In this document: positions 34,417 through 42,760 of the stretch, one piece after another
Position numbering within the stretch: the first letter of the stretch is position 1
Layout of the letters: each line of letters begins with the position of its first letter
Assembly: GCA_028289425.1 (NCBI GenBank)
Contig: JANQPL010000003.1
Coordinates: 248,001 to 312,000 of the forward strand
Direction of reading: 5' to 3'
DNA: 64,000 nt
Source: Alphaproteobacteria bacterium
GTDB taxonomy: Bacteria > Pseudomonadota > Alphaproteobacteria > JANQMY01
Position numbers and translations under genes: made by a program
The notes under the pieces: generated by a model
The model's input: the letters and a program-made list of their open reading frames with translations, nothing else
What the model was told of the DNA's origin: nothing
Databases searched by the model: none

Positions 34417-35066
34417 TGAGCCAGCCCCTGCCCATCCTCTATTCCTTCCGCCGCTGCCCTTATGCCATGCGGGCGCGGATGGCGCTGACCGTCAGCGGCC
34501 AGACTTGCGCCTTGCGAGAGGTGGTTCTGCGCAACAAGCCGCAGGAGATGATCGACGTTTCCCCCAAAGCGACGGTGCCGGTGTTGGTGTTGCCCGATGG
34601 GGAGGTGCTGGATGAAAGCTACGCCATCATGGCGTGGGCACTTGCAAGGAGCGACCCCGACCGTTGGCTCGAGCCCGAAGGAGGAAGTCGTGCGGACATG
34701 GACGCCCTGGTCGCGGAAAATGACGGACCCTTCAAGACCCATTTGGACCGCTACAAATACCCCAACCGCTATGAAGGGGCGGACCCGCTGCACCACCGTA
34801 GCGAAGGCCTCTCGTTCCTGGGAACGCTGGACACTCGGCTGAGCGAGCACCGCTACTTTTTCGGCGAACGCATATCATTGGCCGACATAGCCATCCTCCC
34901 CTTCGTTCGCCAATTTGCCAACACAGACCGTCAATGGTTCGACACTGTAGATTTCAAATTCTTGCACAACTGGCTCGGCACATTATTGGAATCGGACTTA
35001 TTCACCAGCATCATGAAGAAATATCCAGCCTGGGCAACCGGAGACGATGAACCCCTCTTCCCGTAG
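34416..35066 (+). CDS. Glutathione S-transferase
   Basis: A 216-residue GST with a thioredoxin-like N-terminal domain whose active site is RRCPYAMRAR (Cys13 in my count, CPYA), then KATVPVLVLPDGEVLDES with the cis-Pro and Glu-Ser that bind glutathione, and an all-helical C-terminal domain. Cys-containing CPYA types resemble beta or omega GSTs, which reduce or transfer glutathione. The ATG at 34416 shares its A with the TGA of trhO; that one-base overlap decides the start over a TTG at 34413. Confidence 0.92.
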   Translation: MSQPLPILYSFRRCPYAMRARMALTVSGQTCALREVVLRNKPQEMIDVSPKATVPVLVLPDGEVLDESYAIMAWALARSDPDRWLEPEGGSRADMDALVAENDGPFKTHLDRYKYPNRYEGADPLHHRSEGLSFLGTLDTRLSEHRYFFGERISLADIAILPFVRQFANTDRQWFDTVDFKFLHNWLGTLLESDLFTSIMKKYPAWATGDDEPLFP

Positions 35067-35126
35067 CCCAACGCCAAGTGATACATCTGGCAAGTCAAAC
35101 TGACCGATCAGGGAGAGGAAGGCGTC

Positions 35127-35498
35127 ATGTCGAACACCGATATCGTTTTGTCATTCATCAAGGCTTGGGAGAACCGGGATACCCAAACCATCTTGGACAC
35201 GCTCACACCCGATGCCTTCTATCACAACATCCCCATGGATCCGCTGGTCGGCACCGAGGCCATCAAGCAGTTCGTCGCGCCCTTCTTAGAGACGGCGGAG
35301 AAAGTGGTGTGGGAAGTCCATCACATTGCTGAGAATGATCAGGGTACGGTCTTGACGGAACGCACGGACAACTTTCATCTGGCCGGCGGCAAGAAACTCT
35401 CTGTACGCGTCATGGGCACTTTCGAGCTCAAAGGCGGCAAGATCACCCATTGGCGGGACTATTTTGATCTAGCGGAATTCCAAAGCCAAATGGCCTAA
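35127..35498 (+). CDS. Limonene-1,2-epoxide hydrolase-like protein
   Basis: A 123-residue NTF2-fold protein that keeps the epoxide hydrolase triad of the limonene-epoxide hydrolase family: Arg and Asp in TERTDNF (about residues 72-75) and the second Asp in HWRDYFD (about 112). Relatives hydrolyse terpene epoxides or act on polyketides. This fits a terpene-using organism, given the atu-like operon, but the genes are 8 kb apart. GGGAGAGG precedes the ATG. The stop overlaps the stop of the convergent HupE-like gene (shared CTAA). Confidence 0.85.
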   Translation: MSNTDIVLSFIKAWENRDTQTILDTLTPDAFYHNIPMDPLVGTEAIKQFVAPFLETAEKVVWEVHHIAENDQGTVLTERTDNFHLAGGKKLSVRVMGTFELKGGKITHWRDYFDLAEFQSQMA

Positions 35499-36499
35499 AC
35501 GCTGACGACGCCAAAAAGCGACGCACTTCTTTCGACGGTCCAAAAAGCGCCGGCAATGCCCGCCGCGTAAAGCGCAGCCTGCCTGGTGACGACATGATAG
35601 CGCGTGCCCATAAGCCGGACGAGAAACAAAACTGAAAGCAGCACGCCCACAAAAGCGATCTGCCCCATTTCCACACCAATATTGAAAAACAGAAGGGCGG
35701 GCACGATGGCGTCTTGAGGCAGCCCAGCACTGGTCAGCGCCCCAGCAAATCCCAGCCCGTGTAGTAGGCCGAATGCAAACGCGATGGCCCAGGGCTGTCG
35801 GCGTGCCAGCGTCGGGCGCACGGCTTGATTCTTGAGGGCTTCGGCCGCTACGAAAACGATACTCAGTGCAATGAGCGCTTCCACCAAACCGCTGGGCACT
35901 GAAACGACACCTAACACCGCCAAGCCCAGCGTGATACTGTGCGCCACCGTAAAGCTCGTCACCGCAAGAATCATCTGGCGGACCGAGTCGATGAGCAGCA
36001 AGAGCGCGACCAAGAACAACAGATGATCGATCCCCAGCCAAATATGGGTCACCCCAAATGGCACATAGCTGCGCGCCACATCTGCAACGGTGGTTTGAGC
36101 CGCGACGACAAACGCGTTTTCGCCGCCGGTCAGACGGACGTTCTGTGGCGGTCGATCAAGCCAATCGATCCGCGCGATGGTTTCGACAGCCATGGTTTCG
36201 AGGCCCGAAACGACGATGGTTTCACCCGCGAGGTCGCTGTCGCAGCGCACCCGCCACTGTTTCACCACCGCCGCCGCGCTGCGCACGTGTGTGTGGGGCG
36301 AAAGGGCGGCGCATACGGAAGGCAACTGAGCGTCCAACTTCAAGACTGCCGCACCGCGGGCCGGCACTTTCCACAAGACGGAAAACTCATATTCTGCTTC
36401 TTGGGAAAGGTGCAGGAATGCGGGCCGTACTTCATGCGCCTCAGCAACCGCACCGCAGAGGAAAATGGCGAGCGTTGCGGTGATCAGCCAGCGAAACAT
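35495..36499 (-). CDS. HupE/UreJ family membrane protein
   Basis: A 334-residue inner-membrane protein. A signal peptide (MFRWLITATLAIFLCGAVAEA) is followed by a mature N-terminus beginning H-E-V-R-P-A, a beta-rich periplasmic part to about residue 150, and six or seven C-terminal helices with the family signature HIWLGIDHLLFLVALLLL and GLLHGLGFAGAL. HupE/UreJ proteins are nickel or cobalt permeases, but this longer type with an N-terminal periplasmic domain is not well characterised. GGAG nine bases upstream supports the ATG at 36499, whose upstream neighbour gene ends at 36504. It follows a parvulin-like gene and a DUF3604 gene in the same direction. Confidence 0.85.
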   Translation of the reverse strand: MFRWLITATLAIFLCGAVAEAHEVRPAFLHLSQEAEYEFSVLWKVPARGAAVLKLDAQLPSVCAALSPHTHVRSAAAVVKQWRVRCDSDLAGETIVVSGLETMAVETIARIDWLDRPPQNVRLTGGENAFVVAAQTTVADVARSYVPFGVTHIWLGIDHLLFLVALLLLIDSVRQMILAVTSFTVAHSITLGLAVLGVVSVPSGLVEALIALSIVFVAAEALKNQAVRPTLARRQPWAIAFAFGLLHGLGFAGALTSAGLPQDAIVPALLFFNIGVEMGQIAFVGVLLSVLFLVRLMGTRYHVVTRQAALYAAGIAGAFWTVERSASLFGVVSV

Positions 36500-36503
36500 C
36501 TTG

Positions 36504-37343
36504 TCAATCTCCATCCGCAGCGATGGGATCGATGTCGATGCGATAGCGGCCCCGTACATCATCGTAATAGGCCTGCCGCAGCTTGAGCCGTTCCGCATCA
36601 CGCCAGTCCCGCTCCAGTGCTTCCCGAATTTCCGATAGCGGTGGCACGCGTGCATCGACGCGCTTGCTCACCAAGACAAAATGATCGCCGAACGAAGAAC
36701 GGATAGGGCCGTGCCATTCGTCTAGCGTGGCTTTGGCGACCAATTCCGCAAATCCCTCGCCGAAAGTTGCTGTGATCTGTTGGTTGGTCGCATCATCAAG
36801 TTGGACGGGCAAAAGCGTTCGGTCCCCTATCTCGTCCGGATCTGCCGTCGAGGTCAGTGCACGCCGAATTTCGGCAACGCGTTGGTCGTGGTCGGTGCCG
36901 TCGGATGCTGGGTGAATGAACACGTGGCGAAAGGTCGTGCGAGTGCCTAACCGATAGCGGTCGGGTTTCTCTTTCAGAAAGCTTTCCAGATCTTCCGTAT
37001 CGGGCGTAAGGCGCGCGGCCAGATCGTCCGACAGAAACTCCAGCTTTTGCGCAAGCCGTTTTCGGACGACAGCGTCGCCATCGCTCAACCCCAAAGCAAT
37101 CGCCTCTCGGGAAAGGACTTCTTCCCGAATGCGCGCCGCAATCAGACCCTTCTGTTCTTCTGGTGTGGGCGGGCGCCCCCAAGTGCGTTCGAACAGGGCC
37201 GCAATGTTGCGCTGCTGCGCCGCCGTTATGTGAATGCGGTTCGGCTCGCTCTGTTCCTCCGGCCCGATCGCCAGGTACAGCAAGAACAGAACCAATCCGG
37301 CACCCAAAAACTGAAAGAGGGGTTCGCGGCGTACCCAGGCCAC
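36504..37343 (-). CDS. Parvulin-type peptidyl-prolyl isomerase, membrane anchored
   Basis: A 279-residue protein with one N-terminal transmembrane helix (PLFQFLGAGLVLFLLYLAIG), a SurA/PpiD-like helical chaperone part (about 35-120), and a PpiC/parvulin-like domain (about 125-235; TFRHVFIHPAS, LLPVQLDDATNQQI, GFAELVAKATLDEWHGPIRSSFGDHFVLV). It would face the periplasm and fold secreted clients. The start is GTG at 37343 with AAGGA just upstream. It ends 5 bp before the HupE-like start codon and begins 43 bp after the DUF3604 stop, so the three genes appear to be one transcript. Confidence 0.87.
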   Translation of the reverse strand: MAWVRREPLFQFLGAGLVLFLLYLAIGPEEQSEPNRIHITAAQQRNIAALFERTWGRPPTPEEQKGLIAARIREEVLSREAIALGLSDGDAVVRKRLAQKLEFLSDDLAARLTPDTEDLESFLKEKPDRYRLGTRTTFRHVFIHPASDGTDHDQRVAEIRRALTSTADPDEIGDRTLLPVQLDDATNQQITATFGEGFAELVAKATLDEWHGPIRSSFGDHFVLVSKRVDARVPPLSEIREALERDWRDAERLKLRQAYYDDVRGRYRIDIDPIAADGD

Positions 37344-37386
37344 AGTTCCTTTACCCCCCTACACTCGTTGAGATTGCCTAAAACCG

Positions 37387-39306
37387 TCAGCCCTTCGGCG
37401 TGTACCAAATCGGCGACGTATACGCCCGGTCCTGCACGGCAACCGGGGCCCCTTCAGGAATGGGGACACCAAAATGTTTCGCATCATAAGTAGACCAACG
37501 CGGCGTCGGGATTTCGATCACGCGGGCATAATAAAACGCACGCTGGCTGACGTCGAACTCAGGATCGTTCCACACAGCCCCAAGTTCCGCTGCACCGATC
37601 GTATTTGTCCACGTGGCATTTACCACATCCACCGTCGACCCCACCGGCGGCAACACCCCGTCTGTACCTTGTTGACGGCCGTCTGACCAAACCACATCGA
37701 AGACTTTCTCTTGCGGGTTCCCATCCACATCGAGCCACCCTTTGACGATCTGTATACGGTCGAGATTGGCGCCCATGGCATCCCGGATGGCGTAAATCAA
37801 GAAGGATGGGGCGGCGATGTCCGCTGGCTTGTCGGCGAGGTCACCTCCCATAGGGACGCCCTTGTCATACCCGACACGCGCAAGGTAGCGGCTGTTGAGG
37901 TCCGCGGGATCGAAAGACCACCCCCCAAAGAAGCGAACCCGCAGGCGGCTGCCGGTGGTGGCATAAACTTCCTTACGGGCCATAGCATCGAACAAGCCTT
38001 CGCGGGTGTTTTCTTTTGCCCAGACCGCCGCCAATCCCGAGGCAACATAATTCCATTTGTACAACGAGCGAGCGGCCCCCAGGCTTAACGGTCCCACCAT
38101 GCGTTTGGGCGACGGCTCCACACCCGTATGTTTGCCCCAGAAATTGTCTTCCTGAGGCGTTGCCAGCGATGTGTGGCTGTCGGTGGAACCAATCATGCCG
38201 AACTTGTAGGGGTTGGTGCCCAGTTTGGCTTCCAAGGCGAGTCCTTGTTTCAATGCTTCGCGAGCATATTCAAAACGCAGCATTTCCTGCGTTTTGGGTT
38301 GAGATTGATCGAGATTAGCCACATCCCAGTTCTCGAAATCCGCAAAGGAGTCATCCGGCGACAAGAAGGGGTGTGCTTCGCCGTCCCCCTTGATTTGGGT
38401 CACCTCGTAAACCGGCTCCCACTCGGCGCGCTGGTCCACATAGGCTTTGTCGATGGCCACGCCGTCATACTGTTTGTCGATCGGAAACATAATACCGTTG
38501 GACAGATTGCCATTATGCGCAAATGCCATGACCTGTCCGCCCAGCGTGGCTTCATAGTTTGCAAGCCATTTCCAAAGGTCGCGTGGATTGGGGCTGCCAT
38601 GAGGCGGCGTCGCGGTAAAAGGCACCATTTGACCCGCCACATCCGCACCGTCGCGGTAGATTACGACCCGGTGCAGATTGTTGCCGAGAATGAGCGACGT
38701 CCATTCATAGCCGATGAAAGCGCTGAACTTGCCAGGATCGTTGTATTCGTCAGCCAACCGCACGGTTGTTGCCCACGCGGCTTGGTATGCCGGCGAGTCC
38801 GGCGAATAGGTCAATCCTTCCGGCATCTTGCCCTGGGAGAAAAGCCCGATAATTTCGCGGGCAACGCCCACAGCGCTTTGACCACCCTGGTTGATGCGCT
38901 CGTGCCAATCCTTGCCTTCGGGAACCGCAAGAATGTTCGGCGTGCCCGCGATGAGGTCGGGAATGAATCCCATACCGTCGGAATGATCCGCCACCACAAG
39001 AAAATCGAGCGGCCTGGATAACTGCACCTGCTGGCCGGTGGTGGCCGTTACTTGTTCGCCGCGGGCAAACTTGTACGCTTCCGCAATATCGAGCCGGTTG
39101 CCGAAGGCCCCCGCATCCCCAGAGAATGACGTGTGCAGGTGGGTGTCGCCGAAGAAAACCTGGGTCGGATATTCCCGATCCGCATACGGAGAATATGCCG
39201 TCGTCTCCTCTTCTGCCGCTGCGGGTACCAGCGCTAAACCGACCGCAATGACAACGGCCGCCAGTTGAGAGCCTTTAAACGGTTGCGTCGACGTCGCTCG
39301 AAACAT
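37387..39306 (-). CDS. DUF3604 domain protein, exported, PHP-like metal site
   Basis: A 639-residue exported protein (signal peptide through about residue 32, VGLALVPAAAEE). DUF3604 proteins resemble the PHP phosphoesterase superfamily: here FFGDTHLHTSFSGDAG (about 51-66), FLVVADHSDGMGF near 105, FIGYEWTS near 200, MAFAHNGNLSNG near 265 and IGSTDSHTSLA near 375 carry His/Asp metal ligands. No reaction is established for the family. It precedes a parvulin and a HupE-like protein, a set that may act on or around metals in the envelope. Its leader can fold into a hairpin that covers the ribosome-binding site. Confidence 0.88.
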   Translation of the reverse strand: MFRATSTQPFKGSQLAAVVIAVGLALVPAAAEEETTAYSPYADREYPTQVFFGDTHLHTSFSGDAGAFGNRLDIAEAYKFARGEQVTATTGQQVQLSRPLDFLVVADHSDGMGFIPDLIAGTPNILAVPEGKDWHERINQGGQSAVGVAREIIGLFSQGKMPEGLTYSPDSPAYQAAWATTVRLADEYNDPGKFSAFIGYEWTSLILGNNLHRVVIYRDGADVAGQMVPFTATPPHGSPNPRDLWKWLANYEATLGGQVMAFAHNGNLSNGIMFPIDKQYDGVAIDKAYVDQRAEWEPVYEVTQIKGDGEAHPFLSPDDSFADFENWDVANLDQSQPKTQEMLRFEYAREALKQGLALEAKLGTNPYKFGMIGSTDSHTSLATPQEDNFWGKHTGVEPSPKRMVGPLSLGAARSLYKWNYVASGLAAVWAKENTREGLFDAMARKEVYATTGSRLRVRFFGGWSFDPADLNSRYLARVGYDKGVPMGGDLADKPADIAAPSFLIYAIRDAMGANLDRIQIVKGWLDVDGNPQEKVFDVVWSDGRQQGTDGVLPPVGSTVDVVNATWTNTIGAAELGAVWNDPEFDVSQRAFYYARVIEIPTPRWSTYDAKHFGVPIPEGAPVAVQDRAYTSPIWYTPKG

Positions 39307-39315
39307 GGCGCACCT

Positions 39316-39346
39316 CTCCCTGTCTTATTTTTGTTATAACAGGGAG
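39316..39346 (-). promoter_or_regulatory. Leader hairpin overlapping the Shine-Dalgarno of the DUF3604 gene
   Basis: CTCCCTGT and ACAGGGAG (39339-39346 and 39316-39323 on the reverse strand reading) form a perfect 8-bp stem around a 15-base AT-rich loop. The 3' arm carries AGGGAG of the ribosome-binding site, which ends about 10 bases before the ATG at 39306, so folding would hide it. TATAAC in the loop could instead mark a promoter -10 box. Confidence 0.45.
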
Positions 39347-39412
39347 ACTACACCATGCGGCTAGGCGCGCACAATGCGCCTAATTGGCATCATGCCGATG
39401 TGGCGCGAACGT

Positions 39413-40153
39413 CTATTGCTCCGCTTGGGGCATATTCCCCTGCATGATACTGCCCAGATCCGGCACTTCGGTGAAGGTAATGTTTTCGGGCACCACATAG
39501 TCTGCATCGGCGCCGCCATTGCTGCGGTCAATCTTTGTTGCTTTCTTGACCATCCCGGCAATGTCCGTTTCCAACGTAAGGCCGTCTTCAGTCATGCACA
39601 TGGTGCCCATGCCGCTTGCGAGGACATTGCATGTTTCGCCCGCGATCTCTTTCGTCTCACCGTTGGGCGAGAAGCCCATGGCGGCGATCATTTGATCGGC
39701 GAATTGCTTCGGGTCGGACTCGGCCGCCTGAGCGAAGGAATCATAATATGGATTGTCCATCTTTGTGCCCTGATTGGTTTGAGCATCAAAGGTGACAATG
39801 GTCTTACCTTGCGTAATGGAACGTTGATTTTGCGTTTGGCTAAACGCGCCCATACTGATCGTGGTGTTTTCCCAGCGCGTTTGTTCCATGCCCCATTCCC
39901 GGATGCATTCCTTCGACGTGCCCGACTGCATGGCACCGGAGTGCTCGTATTCGATGCAGTATTCTTCGACAACATGGAGTCTCGCCGGCTTGGCGCCGCC
40001 ACCATCGTCGTTGGTCGTGTCGTTCGCTTCTCCGGTAAGCACCGCGACATCCGAATTTTGCGGCGCGTCCCCTGAACTGTCGGCGGCATCATCCGAGCAC
40101 GCGGTCAACAATGCGATTGCGGCAACCCCTGCCAAAACCTTTCCATAAGTCAT
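39413..40153 (-). CDS. Putative lipoprotein of unknown function
   Basis: A 246-residue exported lipoprotein: signal peptide with lipobox LTAC (Cys19), then an acidic, Ser/Asp-rich linker (SDDAADSSGD) and a soluble domain of about 190 residues containing four Cys (EYCIEYEH, SKECIREW, GETCNVLA, GTMCMTE) that could form two disulfides. The C-terminal part FTEVPDLGSIMQGNMPQAEQ is Met/Gln-rich. I cannot assign a family. It lies upstream of DUF3604 on the same strand with a 107-bp gap holding the leader hairpin, so cotranscription is uncertain. Confidence 0.8.
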   Translation of the reverse strand: MTYGKVLAGVAAIALLTACSDDAADSSGDAPQNSDVAVLTGEANDTTNDDGGGAKPARLHVVEEYCIEYEHSGAMQSGTSKECIREWGMEQTRWENTTISMGAFSQTQNQRSITQGKTIVTFDAQTNQGTKMDNPYYDSFAQAAESDPKQFADQMIAAMGFSPNGETKEIAGETCNVLASGMGTMCMTEDGLTLETDIAGMVKKATKIDRSNGGADADYVVPENITFTEVPDLGSIMQGNMPQAEQ

Positions 40154-40327
40154 TTGACTCTCCCCTCATGCGACTTGGTCGCGGAGACCCTGGCCCAAAG
40201 TGGCAGCTCACGCAAGTTTTAGCGGGCTAACTTGTGCGATCCGTCACGATTTGCCTTAAATGGTGCCGATAACACGGTCGACTGCTGTTATGTTAGGCGC
40301 CACGAATCATAAGGGGGGAGTCGGCTT

Positions 40328-42214
40328 ATGACCATTTGGCGCTTGATCACACTTATAAGCATGTGCAGTTGGATCAGCGTCAGTGCGGCCGGCGCCGAGG
40401 TCGCTGCGCAACATCAACCGGACAAGTTCTATGTGATCTATGACAGCTCCAACTCCATGTGGGGAGCATTGTCGGATGAGTCGCGCAAATATGAATCCGG
40501 ACGAAAAGCCCTTTCTGCATTTCTGTCGCAAGATTTTGAGGGTCGGCAAATCGCCTTTCGCGCCTATGGACACCGGGAAAAAACAGATTGCCGCGACTCT
40601 GAATTGATTGTTCCGTTTACGGATTCAACGAACGCAAAAGACAAGATCTCTGACGCCGTCGCACGCATCCGACCCACCGGTAAGACACCCATCTCCTTTA
40701 GCCTGCAGGAAGCATTGAAGGATTTTGGCGAAAGCTCCGGCGACATTCTGTTGGTGAGCGATGGCATCGAAACCTGTGAAAGCGACCCATGCGATTTAGT
40801 GCGCGCCTGGCAGGCGTCAAACGTAAACATTCGCGTGCATGTGGTAGGTGTGGGACTGTCGGACTACCAGCGGGAAGCCATGGCCTGCATTGCAGACGCG
40901 TCCGGCGGAAAATACTTTGATGCGGATTCCGAAGAACGGTTCGCCGAGGCTCTCATCGGGGCAGGCAGCGCCATAGCGGCGCCTAAACCCAAACCTGAAG
41001 AAGTTGAAACGGCGCAGGGGTATGAGTTGCGGATTGTGGCGAACGACGAAAGCGGCCGTTCCTATGTGGTTGCAGGTACGCTTTCGCAAGAGGGATCGGA
41101 GTCCGTCGAAGTCCGCAGCCATCGCCGAAATGTCCTGAAAGGACCCGGAGACTACACGATCCAAGTGGGCCCCGTGCTCGCGGACAACACCACGTATGAG
41201 CCCGTCACCAAAAAATTTCGGGTTGAAGAACCTGGCGCCACCACGGTAGAGGTAACGGTTCAAGCACCGGCGATCGTCAGTGCGCAATTTCTGGAAGAAG
41301 GCGCTGAGCACCCCGGAGCGCTCGTCACTGCTTTTGTAAATGATGTTGAGGCATTTCGGTTTCGCGCCTTCGACGAAGCTTTAGCGCGGCCCGGCGCATA
41401 CGAGTTTAGAACCGAACCAAACAAAGACAACGAGCTCACCCAGGCCGGAACGTTGGTGGCGGGCGAACACACTGAACTGCTCTTTGAACTGACAAAAACG
41501 ATCAACTTCTTCATCGTGTTTCGATTGCCGAACGGCGAGATCATTCGCCGCAACTCTACATTGATGCGCGGCGGCGAAACGGTCTATCAAGTCCATGGTC
41601 AAAATGGCGGCTGGGCGCGTCCCGGAACCTATGAAGTCAGCTCGCCCGACCCGATGCTACCTCTGCCACCAACAACCGTCGACATCAGGAATGACGGCGG
41701 CACGATCACCCTGCCCCTTGACGCAGGCTTCGTTGAAGTTTCTTACGCGCCTTCAGACGACTCCTATCTGAGTACGGCGGATCGAGCGTTCATCGAGCCA
41801 GTCGACCGCAATGGATCACGCAGTTTTATAAGACCTGGCGATGAAATAGCGCTTACCCCGGGCGCATACGATGTGATCCCGCAGGAAGCCGCCGGCTATT
41901 TCGAGCCGCAGCAGATCACAGTAGAGAATGGCCAAACACACGCCGTCCTTTTTGAACCAAAACCACTCGGCCGGGTGATCATCACCTATGCGCCGTCGGA
42001 CCAATATAAGACAGACCCCGATCGTGCCTTTGTCGAAGCGCTTGATGGGCAAGACTTGAAGAAAGGGTTCGTTCGGCCCGGCGCGCCGCTGAAGCTGTTG
42101 CCAGGACGCTACAAAGTGAATGGCTGGCGCGCCGCCGGAACGATCCCCGCGCAAGAGTTCACGGTCACGCCCCACGAGACTGTCAATGTCGTGCTAAGGC
42201 CCACGGTACCATAA
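40328..42214 (+). CDS. Secreted von Willebrand factor type A protein with C-terminal beta repeats
   Basis: A 628-residue exported protein. The signal peptide ends near SAAGAEV (residue 24), followed by a VWA domain (about 33-215) with a complete MIDAS: D39-S-S41-N-S43, Thr in PTGKTPIS and Asp in LVSDGIETCESD. The Cys pair CESDPCD and another Cys near MACIAD suggest disulfides. From about 230 on, several beta-sandwich units follow; two at about 475-540 and 555-615 are clear tandem repeats sharing Y-A-P-S-D, D-R-A-F-x-E, F-x-R-P-G and P-G-x-Y. It likely binds a partner or surface through Mg2+. It diverges from the lipoprotein gene. Confidence 0.85.
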   Translation: MTIWRLITLISMCSWISVSAAGAEVAAQHQPDKFYVIYDSSNSMWGALSDESRKYESGRKALSAFLSQDFEGRQIAFRAYGHREKTDCRDSELIVPFTDSTNAKDKISDAVARIRPTGKTPISFSLQEALKDFGESSGDILLVSDGIETCESDPCDLVRAWQASNVNIRVHVVGVGLSDYQREAMACIADASGGKYFDADSEERFAEALIGAGSAIAAPKPKPEEVETAQGYELRIVANDESGRSYVVAGTLSQEGSESVEVRSHRRNVLKGPGDYTIQVGPVLADNTTYEPVTKKFRVEEPGATTVEVTVQAPAIVSAQFLEEGAEHPGALVTAFVNDVEAFRFRAFDEALARPGAYEFRTEPNKDNELTQAGTLVAGEHTELLFELTKTINFFIVFRLPNGEIIRRNSTLMRGGETVYQVHGQNGGWARPGTYEVSSPDPMLPLPPTTVDIRNDGGTITLPLDAGFVEVSYAPSDDSYLSTADRAFIEPVDRNGSRSFIRPGDEIALTPGAYDVIPQEAAGYFEPQQITVENGQTHAVLFEPKPLGRVIITYAPSDQYKTDPDRAFVEALDGQDLKKGFVRPGAPLKLLPGRYKVNGWRAAGTIPAQEFTVTPHETVNVVLRPTVP

Positions 42215-42220
42215 AGCGAG

Positions 42221-42733
42221 CTAGCCGAAACTGTACCAAGGATCCTCTGGGAAGCGGCTCCCACGGGTCCTCAATTGGCCATACAATCCAGCTTCCCATT
42301 CCGCGGTGGCGGCCATGTTTTGGTTCCAATCCATCACATAAACGCGCTTTAAGATCTTCCATTTAGCGGACCTTTTCTCGAACAGATCCAGATAGCGGCC
42401 GCCTACGATCATGTCTTGAACACCGTCGTCGCCATTCAGATGGTGATAGGCAACGCAATACGTTTCTGCCTTTGCGCGATCACCGGCGAGTTCGATGTAA
42501 ACATTGCTGATGAGATGCATGGTCTGGCGCATCTGTTTCAGCGCGGGAATGACATACTCGCAGAATTCATGGGCATTGCCGTTGAATGAGCCGTGATCGT
42601 CTGTCGCTTCCGGCCAATAGACGGACTTCAGTGCTTCCATGTCGCATCGGTCGATACCCCGGCAATAGGTCACCAGCGTGTGCTCAATGGCCTGGCGGTC
42701 GTGAAGCTCCTGAAGGTCTTCTTGAGATATCAT
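42221..42733 (-). CDS. SnoaL-like polyketide cyclase / dehydratase-fold protein
   Basis: A 170-residue NTF2-fold protein of the SnoaL_4 type: helix LQELHDRQAIEHTLVTYCRGIDRCD (residues 7-31), then ALKSVYWPEATDDHGSFNG, strands AETYCVAYHHLNGDDG and MIVGGRYLDLFEKRSAKWKIL. The YCRGIDR-x-D and DDHG positions are typical of this group, which includes bile-acid dehydratase and scytalone-dehydratase-like enzymes. It lies 28 bp downstream of the SDR that shares its strand, so it may act after that SDR. Confidence 0.82.
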   Translation of the reverse strand: MISQEDLQELHDRQAIEHTLVTYCRGIDRCDMEALKSVYWPEATDDHGSFNGNAHEFCEYVIPALKQMRQTMHLISNVYIELAGDRAKAETYCVAYHHLNGDDGVQDMIVGGRYLDLFEKRSAKWKILKRVYVMDWNQNMAATAEWEAGLYGQLRTRGSRFPEDPWYSFG

Positions 42734-42760
42734 CGGGCACCTTTTCGGGTAACTTGGGTT

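Noticed and set aside
36500-36655. Upstream start for the HupE-like gene adding 52 residues
   Set aside because: The extra part overlaps the parvulin gene and would bury the signal peptide; GGAG supports the ATG at 36499.
38128-39021. A 297-codon forward frame opposite DUF3604
   Set aside because: Antisense to a protein with a signal peptide and ordered metal motifs.
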